Source of the DNA: Hygrocybe punicea
Lineage: Eukaryota; Basidiomycota; Agaricomycetes; Agaricales; Hygrophoraceae
DNA: 64,000 bases
Assembly (NCBI GenBank): GCA_963556145.1
Contig: OY744467.1
Coordinates: forward strand, 1,736,001 to 1,800,000
Reading direction: 5' to 3'
Positions 45,051 through 54,544 of this stretch are shown piece by piece. The translations under genes and the position numbers were made by a program. The notes under the pieces were generated by a model. That model ran no database searches. It had not been told where the DNA came from and saw only the letters and a list, made by a program, of their open reading frames with translations. Within the stretch, counting starts at the first letter, position 1. The number at the start of each line of letters is the position of its first letter.

Positions 45051-46419
45051 TTGGCATCGCGTTGGCGTTGGGATCCATTTTGTGCCGCGGTGGTGTGCTC
45101 GCGATGTGGTCACGGTCGAGTTTCCTGTAACAGATAATATTAGTAAAGTTAAGATAAATGATAAAACTTACTTGTGTCCATGAACGTGACATTGTGTCGC
45201 GTTCATTGGCCTTGCGATCAAGTTGTTGTTGTTGGTGAAGAAACTTCGTGTAATGGTCACATGATACTGTTTAACACGAAAAAGTAAGTAAAGAAATACG
45301 AAAAACAAATGAAATAAATACCTTGAAAATATCCGCGTTCGTGGTTTGGACGTGGTTTGGAGCCGTTCAGGAAATCCGGCAGGCCTCGAAACCCGGAACT
45401 GAACCCACAGTCCGGTTCAGCACTTGGCTGAACTTAGACTGAACCTAGGGTTCAGTTCGGGGTTTGAACCGGGTTCGGCTAGGTTCGGAACCGAACTACG
45501 GCAACACTAGAAGTGATCCCCAGTCAATTGGAATTTCAATCGATTGTTGTGGCAAACGTCAAGCGGCTTCTAGATAAAGAATATTTTCTCCAAGGTGAAC
45601 ATAAAGATGGCCAGGTGCAAAATAGGCATGTGTGACTGGCGTATGGCTTTTGCTCATCCTTTTTGTAGGGTAGGACAAATAATCTGGCACATACCGTAAT
45701 TGCTGAACTGTCCCAAATGTTCTACGGTCCCTCAAAGCTAGCTTCGTTGTTTCCAGAAGATTTCAAGGAGGAGGTCCCGTGTGGAATCGTTGCATTGGTT
45801 GGAACTGTAGTACGTTCCTGAATTAATGTGCTCAGCTCTAATTCAATATGGAGAACAGGCAAAATGCGTTCTCAATGCATACAACAGTGGACACTTTGGC
45901 GAGAAATATGAGTTCTCGGAGGATCTTTACACCGAAACCTACGAGGCAATCTGGGCACTCATCAACACTCTGAAAGTGAACCCTTATCACTGGGCTAAGT
46001 TCTGTGCAGCTCGAAAGCAGTGGGCTGAAGCCACAAAGTGAGTACTATATTACGACAATGGCCTATCTAATGTACTTTGAAAAGGGCTCACAGTGGCATG
46101 AAGATACAATCCGCTGGTGCTGGATTTGAGTTAGTTTTGGACTAAGAAAGGAACTATATGTGTGGTAAGTTCATGACATGATACTACAATAATGCAAGCT
46201 AAATCTCCTCAAATAGGACTCCATTCTCTCACTGCTTATCCCTCTTCCATATTTTTACTCCCCCTTTTTTTCTATTGTCATATTTGAGGTTCAGACTGTG
46301 TGCCGATGCCTCGTAGTAGCTAATCATAATTTGATGATTTACTGTGAAAACAAAGCTGGAGCAAGCAACCTATACTACTACAGTACGATGAGGTCTATGA
46401 CACACTTGATAGCTGTGCC

Positions 46420-46590
46420 GCCCCACTACATGGCACTGTATAGCCAAGCCGCACTGCTATATGACACTGTATAGTCGAGCCACACTGCTAGGTGTTGCTA
46501 TACAGACAAGGCATCAATACTATATAGCCGAGCCACACTACTATGTGTCGCTATACAGAAGAGGTGCCAGTACTATATAGTCTGTAGAAA
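46420..46590 (+). repeat. ~45-bp minisatellite
   Basis: Units containing ACTGTATAG(C/T)C(A/G)AGCC, then CACTGCTA, recur at about 46424, 46465, 46508 and 46572 (partial). No ORF. The remaining 46042-46762 is gene-free. Confidence 0.55.
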
Positions 46591-47166
46591 ATTGCATGCA
46601 CCTATGTGATGCTATGTAGAGCACGGGCGACGCTAGCTATTGTTATGAAACAAGAACTTCTCTAGGAGGCTATAATCGCTATGAATGTTATGACTAAGCT
46701 ACATAGTGCTAGTTCTCCAATCTGGTTTTGCTGATGTGGTGCAGAGAGATATGACTTCATAATAGGGTATAACATGGGTTCGGGTTTACCTGAGGGTTCC
46801 CTATAACGGGTGCCGCGGTTCCGGGTATGGGTTGCCGATTCGGCACCCCAGGCAATACTGTACCCGAAATTGCGGTTCTCCGGGTTTCACGGGTTCCCAC
46901 GCCTGACTTCGACAATTCCCCGTGTTTCATTGCTCTCCATTGATGGGTCCAATTCATTCAGCATCGTCGACCATGCTGCCCTCCCACTTCTCGAAATCCC
47001 ATCTGCAAATCCCATTCAGTATTCGCTTCGATGTTGTTAGTCGTTGGAACACACTCATGGATCCATCAGGCAGTATTTTTTTTGATCTGCGGATCAGTCC
47101 AATCTCTGTGCGTATAAAGTCTCCTCCTTTTTCTCTATAACCTGTCTCTCATATCTCTTACCCACC

Positions 47167-49837
47167 ATGCCCACCGCCAAAAAGACCCCTTCTGAATCCA
47201 CGTCTGCTAAACACGCTCAAAAGAGCGTTACTACTACTTCGCTTCACAAGACTCCCTCAACTCACTCGATCTTGTCTACCACATCCCAGCCTCCCGATGA
47301 TCCGATCGAGGTCGATTCCGATACTGAGAAGTCTGACAGTGAGAAGCCCGATAGCCCAGAAGAAGAACTCACCTTCTGCTGATTAGAGTCTTACGAGCTT
47401 CGGATTCAGCTAAAGCAAAACTAACATGGCACTCGCCAATCTATCAATTCTTCCAAACCGATGTCACCATCAAATACGACGACCAGAAACGTCTCTACCA
47501 TTGGTTCCACTGTGCAGCCTGGGTCTGTAAAGGTGGTGGAGGCGTACAGCGTTATCAGGACAAGAAGGACAAGTCCTCCACTGGAAACCTCAGACATCAC
47601 GCCGAGGAAACTTCCTCGAATGGTTCCATCTTTGCCTCATTTGCCAGACAAGGCCAGAAGCCTGTGAACATCTCTCATCGCTCTCACATGAATGCCAAAG
47701 CACGGTATGTTATATTTGTGGCATATGGGTATAGTGCTCATCTCGTCAAGTGGGTCACGGAGAGCAGGCATCCTGCAAACATCGTGAATGACCCTGAACT
47801 CCAGGAACTCCTTATGGCTGGTCGACCCAAGCTCGAGCTTCCCTCACCGATCACTGTTGCATGTGATGTCAAGGCTGCTTTCGAGAGGTGCAAAGATCGC
47901 ATTGCCAAATTACTACAGGTAAAACATCCGTTCAGACATATCGCAGCTCATGAATTTCTCAAACAGGACCACCCTGGACGCTTGCATTTTGCCACCGATG
48001 CCTGGATGTCACCGAATCACCGTGCTTTCGTTGTGTGGACCGTCCACCTTGAGCATCAAGGCCACATGCTCGGATTTCTGTTGGACACCGTCGAGGTGCC
48101 TGAGTCTCACACTGGAGCGACATTGGCACGGGAATTCCACAATATGTTGGTTCATTTTGGGTTGGAGAACAAAGTACGAGCAATATATGAACTTTCTGCT
48201 AACCTGCTGATTTATCATTGCTAGATCCTGACATTCAACGGTGACAATGCCTCATGCAACAACAAGCAGACGACCTGTCTTGCTGCCAAACCCAACTCTT
48301 TTGAGGAGTACAATTGAGTTCGCTGTTTTAACCATACCATGCAGATTTCGGCCAAAACACTCATCAAACCTTTCAATGTGGGCCTGGGTGCCGCATCGCC
48401 TCTGGCTTCTGATGAGGACGGTGAAGATGTTGATGTTCTTGATGTCTACGCAGCCGTGAATGAGGACGAGGAAGGAGAATCTGATGAAATCCGTGAAGAC
48501 GATGATGATGATGGGGTGGATGAGTTGCAGGAATTGACTGAGCATGAGCATGAACAGTTGTTGGAGGACACAGCTGCAGTCTGTGAAACCGTTACCAAGG
48601 TATGTTACCTGCATTTCCAACAAGGACATCACTAACGCCCAGCAGATCTGGAACCTGTCCTTCGCTATCATTCATTCAACTACCATCGCTCTTCCAGCCT
48701 GGCGATCCATCTGCACCGCCAAAGGGCTCAAACCCAATCTCATTCCACATGATGTTGTCACACGCTGGAACTTGACGTATGATATGATGTGCTTTGCCCT
48801 GAGGTATCGCATTGCCATTGATGCTATCACTGCCGACAAGACACTTAAGCTGCACAAATATGAGCTTGTGGATGATGATTGGGCAATCATTCAGGATCTT
48901 GTGGCTGTCCTTGAGGTGAGGCATTTATCTTATCTATGTAGCAATGTACTCTAATGGTATACAGCTTTACAAAAAGGCGACAATATTCTTCTCAAGTGAT
49001 GTAGCTAGCGTTGCTGCTGTGATTCCGGCCATAGACAAGCTCGAAAGTAATCTCAATGCAAACACGGGGAAAACATACCATCCGGCAATCCTCGCTGCCA
49101 TGAAGTTGGCTCACAAGAAGATCAATCAGTACTACTCTCTCACAGATCTTTCCAGTGTCTACAGGATCTCTATGGGTGAGTGTTTGGCCTGTTTCTTTAC
49201 TGCTAACTACAATTTCCTTCTCAGTGCTTCATCCTGGTCTAAAGCTCGAGTATTTCTGTCAGCAAGAGTGGGAGGAGGAGTGGATCGAGACTGCCAAAAA
49301 CTTAGTTCGAGACAAGTTCAATCACAATTATTTGAAGAACGTTGATGATCCCAACTCGGCATCCGAGACTGGTGATGTATGTTTGTCACCATTTTATCGG
49401 TCAAGGCTAATGTGTGACGATGTCAGGGCTCTGGCGGTGATAACGATTTCAGCAATATCTCTGTTAAGAATGTCGCAAGGGCTCGGGATGAGTACGAGGA
49501 ATACTTGTGTCATCCGGTTGAGAATGTCAAAGACCCACTTGCATGGTGGTATGACAATCGTTTCATTTACCCTAACTTATCTAGGATGGCTCTCGACTAT
49601 CTCAGCGCCCCTGCCACATCAACGGCGGTTGAGCGAGTTTTTTCACAGGGTCGTGGTCTTCTCAATTTCACGCGAAACCGACTCACCCCTGCATCCATTC
49701 ATGCTAACCTCTGCCTCGGCGACTGGTGCTGCAAAGGCCTTGTGGAGATGGTGGATCTACTGGCAGCAGTCAGGGAGAAGAAGAGGAAATGGGCTGAGTC
49801 TGATGTTGAAGAGACCGAAGAACCCCCCGTAGCATAG
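47167..49837 (+). pseudogene. hAT transposase (BED finger, RNase H-like core, dimerisation domain)
   Basis: The start ATG 47167 opens a S/T/P-rich leader. A frameshift near 47375-47400 precedes the BED-type finger (HWFHCAAWVCKGG ... NLRHHAEET). The core follows: GRLHFATDAWMSPNHRAFVV (catalytic D), ILTFNGDNASCNN (catalytic D), VRCFNHTMQ (C-x2-H), an acidic insert, IPHDVVTRWNLTYDMM, and the C-terminal hAT dimerisation domain (DPLAWWYDNRFIYPNLSRMA, SAPATSTAVERVFSQGRGLL). Introns: 48174-48224, 48600-48645, 48916-48964, 49176-49224 and 49377-49426, plus an optional in-frame 51-nt one at 47920-47970. TGA at 48315-48317 sits where the family has Arg (EEYN-R-VRCFNH). The stop and the frameshift mean this copy is unlikely to make active transposase. 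Confidence 0.82.
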
Positions 49838-49851
49838 ATATATTGTCCCGC

Positions 49852-50008
49852 TGGAGTGGTCCTGAGGGACCTCTCGGGATCGGGGACGGAATCGCACGGA
49901 ATGGTCAAAGGTGGATGGGATAGAAGTCTATCTACTACAGGCAACTGCTAGATAAGGGAACCAACTGTGGGACTCAGGTCACGTGATGGGCCAGGCACAA
50001 CTACTACA
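49852..50008 (+). repeat. Solo 157-bp LTR
   Basis: TGGAGTGGTCC...CAGGCACAACTACTACA. Contains TCACGTGA and the 5' inverted repeat (GGTCC..GGACC). The 4 bp CCGC is repeated on both flanks. Same family as the LTRs at 31881, 33762, 38760 and 62977. Confidence 0.72.
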
Positions 50009-50285
50009 CCGCCCCCCATCTTGCAATGAAAACCCACGGTAATGTCTGTGGTTACCGAGTTTGATACAGTTACCAAATTGGAACCGGTTACCTTGAGAAC
50101 CCATGCTAAACGGGTAAGGTTTGGGTTGAGACCCGTTCCGGGTGCAGTTTCAAAGGGTTTGGGTCCGGTGTTCTAAAAAGTGACCCGGGGGTTGCCCGTT
50201 TTATACCCTACTTCATAAGTCTGGTAGAGCTTGAGAAAACCATAAAGTCTACTGTCCATTATAAGGGAAGGTACTACTGATATGC

Positions 50286-51022
50286 TAGTGATGGACAGGT
50301 TTGGTTCAGTCCAGTTCAGGCCAAAAAATCTGAACCTTGAACCGAACCTAAGGTTCAGTTCAGTCAATATGCTGAACTTTGAACTGAACCTTGGGTTCAG
50401 GTTCAAACAGGTTCAGTTCAGGTTCACCCTGATCTGAACCCTGAACCAAACCTGTAATTGTATCATAGGGCTAGATTACATTTTTATTTAGTATAAATGC
50501 CTTTATTTTATGCCTTGTGGTTATATAGCATGAACAAAGGTTCCTTTAGAGCAAATTGTATGTATTACTGTACATTTGTATCACTTAAAGCTAACATGTT
50601 AAAGAAATTAAGCTTATCAGCTTCAATGTTGCAACTGTGGTACTTAAAAATAATGATAATATAATACATCATATGTACTTGAGGCATAATCCTCAGATAT
50701 TATACAACTTATACCAACTTATCCTGACAAATCCAGAGCTCAAACCCCCTGAAGGAGAGTGGCAGGATTTAACAGGAAGTTGTTAGCTACGACAAGACAA
50801 AAGTGATCATGTTTCTTGCAAAAATTAGGCAAAATTATATCACATTTGTTGAAGTTTAGGTTCAGGTTCAAACCAGGTTCACAGAATTTCCCCCCTGCCT
50901 GAACCTTGAACTGAACCTCAGGTTTGGTTCAGGCTTCAGCTTGAACCTGAACCCTATTTCAGGTTCAGTTCAGTTCAGTTCAGGTCTGAACCTCGGTTCA
51001 GAACCAAACCTATCCATCACTA
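50286..51022 (+). mobile_element. hAT-type MITE, TAGTGATGGA family (copy B)
   Basis: 737 bp, the reverse complement of copy A (21775-22532) over its whole length. Its own exact 8-bp duplication TGATATGC lies at 50278-50285 and 51023-51030. GGTTCAG subterminal repeats on both sides. Confidence 0.9.
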
Positions 51023-51030
51023 TGATATGC

Positions 51031-51426
51031 AATGTTATTTATTTCACAAAATGACAAGCTTAAACCAGCCTGGCACTTATTGATCGCAAAGCATCATACT
51101 TGTCTTATCAGACCATTGCAAGATACTTCTGTTTCTTTTCACAATCTCGACACAATATGATCAGATAAACAACTCTTGTAGAGCTGATGAAAACTGTCAA
51201 CTCTACTGTCCCTTATTGACGACCTCACAATTCTTACATATATTGTACAACTTATATATCTTATCAGGCTATCTAAGGCATGCTAAGACCCTCCTCGATT
51301 TCCCGATGAGTCACTTGTTGGGCTGAAAGGGTTCTAACTCCAATTTATGTTTAGTTTACATTTTTGCCTATGGATTTTCTTCCAGTCTGCAATAGGAGTA
51401 CGAGGTAAACCTGTACTCAATAGTAC
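51031..51426. other. Spacer downstream of the TDP2-like gene
   Basis: AT-rich, no ORF of interest. It should hold the 3' UTR and poly-A signals of the minus-strand gene ending at 51427. Confidence 0.4.
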
Positions 51427-52392
51427 TCAGATGGTAAAGCTAAGTCTCAGCCCATAATGGTCACTACAAGGGATATATTCAGGATTGTCACCGGGCTTCG
51501 GCACCTCGCTCAGACCAGGGCGCAGAATCTCCATGTCCTTCGCATCTACGCCCGACTTCGCAACCTTGTCCAACCTTCCAGGTCCTAGTCCACCATGTCG
51601 TTCCACCCCCACTCCCCACGTAGCTCCGTCAAGCCCTTTCTTTCCATGCAATGCAACCCACGCATCCACCAGTCCGTTCTTGTTGAGGAGAGCATGATCA
51701 TCGGGGCTGATGGCATTGAAGTCTCCCGCGATCAGTCCACCGCCGCATCCAGGCTCGTGCAGGAGGTTGGCAAGGATCTCCAGCTGCTCGGTGCGGTAAG
51801 GGAGTGTGTCCCCAAGAGAATCGAGATGAACGTTGACGAGACGACAGGTTGTGGTTGGGGTGGATTGGGTGGATGGGGGGATAATGTCCACACAAATCGC
51901 ACACCTCCCATACTTGCTGGGGAGTTTGATGCGGGAAATGGGACCAAGCATGAACTTCATCCCTCTCTCGACCCCATCCTCCTCCTTCTGCAACTCCAAG
52001 TCGAAGGCAAAGCGCTTGCGAGACAGCAACGTCATATTCGCAAAGGGTACTCCCTCGAATGATGTTTGGTCCTCGGCGTCAGTCACCAGGAAGGCTTCGC
52101 GAACTTTCTGATTGCCCAGGATAGAGGTGCGGACGTTGGACGTGACTTCTTGGAGAAAGATAATGTCAGGATGTTTGGATTCCTCGAGGATACCACTGAG
52201 GAGTAGGTTGGCTCGTGCGACAGGACGCGAGGAGAAGGCGTCGAAGTTCTGTGTTATGAGAGTAAAGCAGGATGTGAGAGCAAGCTGCTGTGTCACTTGG
52301 TTCGGTGCGCATCTCGAAGATACTGGGGCCCATAGTAGGTTGGATGACTTGAAGGTGGAGAAAGTGCGCTGGCAGAGCCTGCTGGCTGCCAT
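51427..52392 (-). CDS. TDP2-like endonuclease/exonuclease/phosphatase-fold protein
   Basis: Single-exon ORF of 321 residues starting at ATG 52392. Fold motifs in order: TLITQNFDAFSSRPVAR (the TWN-equivalent), DIIFLQEVT (metal-binding Glu in LQEV), RLVNVHLDSLGDTLPYRTEQ, GLIAGDFNAISPDDHALL (GDxN) and YIPCSDHYGLRLSFTI (catalytic SDH at the C-terminus). This order and spacing fit tyrosyl-DNA phosphodiesterase 2-like enzymes, which remove 5'-linked topoisomerase II remnants. Other members of the superfamily are possible. The Arg/Ser/Thr-rich first 30 residues could be a mitochondrial presequence. All catalytic motifs are intact. A repeat terminus begins only about 45 bp upstream of the start codon, so its promoter may lie within transposon sequence. 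Confidence 0.78.
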   Translation of the reverse strand: MAASRLCQRTFSTFKSSNLLWAPVSSRCAPNQVTQQLALTSCFTLITQNFDAFSSRPVARANLLLSGILEESKHPDIIFLQEVTSNVRTSILGNQKVREAFLVTDAEDQTSFEGVPFANMTLLSRKRFAFDLELQKEEDGVERGMKFMLGPISRIKLPSKYGRCAICVDIIPPSTQSTPTTTCRLVNVHLDSLGDTLPYRTEQLEILANLLHEPGCGGGLIAGDFNAISPDDHALLNKNGLVDAWVALHGKKGLDGATWGVGVERHGGLGPGRLDKVAKSGVDAKDMEILRPGLSEVPKPGDNPEYIPCSDHYGLRLSFTI

Positions 52393-52596
52393 GGGTGGAC
52401 GGAGTGCCAGGAAATCGGGGAGTCGCCGGTGAGTACACCTAACTTTAGTACTATTGGCTATTCCAAATAGCTATCAGTGATTGAATAACTAGAAATAATG
52501 GTGTGGGAGGACATACCGACAAACAGCTTGCTCTGCCAGTGTGAATAGCATCGGTGACATGTGACATGGCACCTCAAGTCAGAAATATTATTTATG

Positions 52597-53307
52597 GCAC
52601 TTTCAAAACTAATGACATTTCAAAAAAAAAATTGTTAAGTTTGGGGACGTAAGCAAATATTGTAACTCATGAAATACTGCACAGATTTACATGATTGTAG
52701 GATGAAGTTTCATCCAAATTTCAAGGGCTAGCCACTCCTGTATTTAAATTTAGGAAATATTCAGATTATTGATAGTTACAGGTGCATTTCTGCATTTCAG
52801 TGACTAATACTTGTACAATGAATAGCTTTACAAGGAATGCTCAGATTTACAAGATTGTAGGGAGAAAACCATTCCATTTTTGAAGGGCTAGAAGCTCACA
52901 TACTAGCATTTTGTATACTTTTGGGCATTAAGACCATATTTATCCCAACAAGGCACATACTTATTACCTGTGCAAAACCTCAAATTAAGCAAAATGCTAG
53001 TATGTGAGCTTCTAGCCCTTCAAAAATGGAATGGTTTTCTCCCTACAATCTTGTAAATCTGAGCATTCCTTGTAAAGCTATTCATTGTACAAGTATTAGT
53101 CACTGAAATGCAGAAATGCACCTGTAACTATCAATAATCTGAATATTTCCTAAATTTAAATACAGGAGTGGCTAGCCCTTGAAATTTGGATGAAACTTCA
53201 TCCTACAATCATGTAAATCTGTGCAGTATTTCATGAGTTACAATATTTGCTTAGGTCCCCAAACTTGACAATTTTCTTTTTGAAATGTCATTAGTTTTGA
53301 AAAGTGC
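52597..53307. repeat. Near-perfect 317-bp inverted repeat (foldback)
   Basis: Arms 52597-52913 and 52990-53307 with a 76-nt spacer, more than 95% complementary by eye. AT-rich, no ORF on either strand. A diverged single arm is present at about 62080-62430. Confidence 0.88.
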
Positions 53308-54060
53308 AATAAGAGCACTACACTGAGTACTGCGTAGTATACTGTACATTGTGACCAACAGTTCGGTGCAAATTATTGGGCAGTCTGGCAAGATTCCTCT
53401 TCTGCAAGAATTGAAGCAGCAACGCCCTGGCTCAAAGCAACAATGCATGTAGATAACTTTTACTTTTGAATTGCCTCAAGCACATTCCTGAATAGCTAGA
53501 GGTAGCCCTAGTGTTGCCACGGCTCAGTCCAAAACCGTTAGCCGTTGGAGCTGGACCATAATTAGCCAAGCCAAGCCGTTCACTCGGCTAATAGTTAAAC
53601 CTCAGCTTAGCCATGGCTAGCCATTATTAGCCATTACCAAATACCCAAATTAGGAAATTTAGGTATCCAGCCTGTTTGCTGGCTTCAACGTCACTTGGAT
53701 AACACGTCTGTTGCCTCCCACACCTCACTAACATGTACGGCCGCATTTCGCGAGTTTTTCAGGTGTTGATCACTGGTATGTGCACCTGTTTTTTCTTTTT
53801 CATTTTGCACATCTCCACGTAGCCTACTTTTATGTACATGTATATGAAAAAAATGAAATATACCTACTTATATGCACCTTCTGAGGCACCTGTGAAAGGG
53901 TGAGTGCGGCGCACAGGTCAATTGACGTGGCTATATATATTTGCAGGGTGGGCCAGGCAGCAGGGAGAGGGGCAGACTCATCCTCATTTCCTTTCTGTTG
54001 CTCCTGCCCTGTCCATCGTCATTGGCCTCATCAGCTGTTGTCGTCATTATGGTCCTTGTG

Positions 54061-54125
54061 TTCACCTCACGAATGCCGTGCACGTGTCAATTGACATGGC
54101 CGTACCCATTCGCGAGATGGTGGTT
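54061..54125. repeat. TCAATTGA hairpin
   Basis: CCTCACGAATGCCGTGCACG, then TGTCAATTGACA (core 54087-54094), then ATTCGCGAG. A further core, GGTCAATTGACGTGG, lies at 53918-53925 with weaker arms. Confidence 0.72.
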
Positions 54126-54376
54126 GGCTCAGGGAGGCAGTGGGGCAGGGCTACGGGAGAGGGGTGGGGACTTCTCATCTTCGTTCCCCTTCCCTCGTTC
54201 CCCAAATCCTCCTCCATGCCCATGCCCCTGCCCAAGTCCAAGCCGTCCATGTCCACATATCCAGACATGTCTAGCCTCAGGAGCACACTGAATCCAGGCG
54301 GAAATGCCTGCTCATCAACATCCGCCGGCATATGTGCTGTATACGAACCATCCCGAATCAGTAGCGGGTAGCCCAT

Positions 54377-54389
54377 ACAATCTGACACG
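54377..54389 (+). repeat. Target-site duplication of LINE copy 2 (left)
   Basis: ACAATCTGACACG is repeated at 60809-60821 immediately after the poly-A; the first A may belong to the tail. Confidence 0.88.
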
Positions 54390-54544
54390 GAAGGTTCTTG
54401 TTCCTAAACCGCGTGGCACCCCTACTGGGACCCCGAAAAAGGAGCTCTGCGTATACGGGGCTATAGGCCTGCTATCCACACTTCCCCATCCCAAATCTCC
54501 CCCCTAAGTTTATCCATAAGCCCACCCCTAACAAAATCACAGAG

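Larger units (their letters stand above)
44353..45509. mobile_element. hAT-type element with GGTTCAG ends, in DUF6532-like gene
   Basis: Left end TAGTGTTGCCGAAGTTCAG, right end ...GAACTACGGCAACACTA, with GTTCGG/GGTTCAG subterminal repeats. Host coding sequence of one domain is present on both sides. A clean 8-bp duplication is not visible (TCTTTCAC left, GAAGTGAT right). Contains one TCAATTGA hairpin and a dense GCT/GCC tract (44620-45050). No transposase. Confidence 0.72.
42481..46041 (+). pseudogene. DUF6532-like gene interrupted by a hAT element
   Basis: The first exon 42481-42831 (MASSKKAGAARTG..., S/T/K-rich) ends at a GTGAGC donor. Further low-complexity exons lie at about 42874-43075 (with TGA 42993-42995 where CGA would fit) and 43147-43600. 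The conserved domain starts at about 44140: WRKVIKIAKSYFQRWMAVHW, AFPNPSNSDHHRAAAKCLST, then after the insertion (44353-45509) SQLEFQSIVVANVKRLLDKE, TNNLAHTVIAELSQMFYGPS, ASLFPEDFKEEVPCGIVALV and LIQYGEQAKCVLNAYNSGHF, ending SEDLYTETYEAIWALINTLK. This order resembles the agaricomycete domain DUF6532 (unknown function). The insertion and the stop make it a pseudogene. Confidence 0.55.
46763..50210 (+). mobile_element. hAT transposon, 3.45 kb, with transposase
   Basis: Terminal inverted repeat TAGGGTATAACATGGGTTCG / ...CCCGTTTTATACCCTA. The exact 8-bp duplication CTTCATAA lies at 46755-46762 and 50211-50218. Subterminal CGGGTT repeats resemble those of the ACGGGT-class non-autonomous elements here. 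It encodes a BED-finger hAT transposase (47167-49837, decayed) and carries a solo LTR at 49852-50008. Confidence 0.88.

Noticed and set aside
44491..45192. Long overlapping ORFs (poly-Q/S/G/N, poly-A, poly-L, poly-C) on both strands
   Set aside because: All six frames are open because the sequence is a GCT/GCC repeat; composition explains them.
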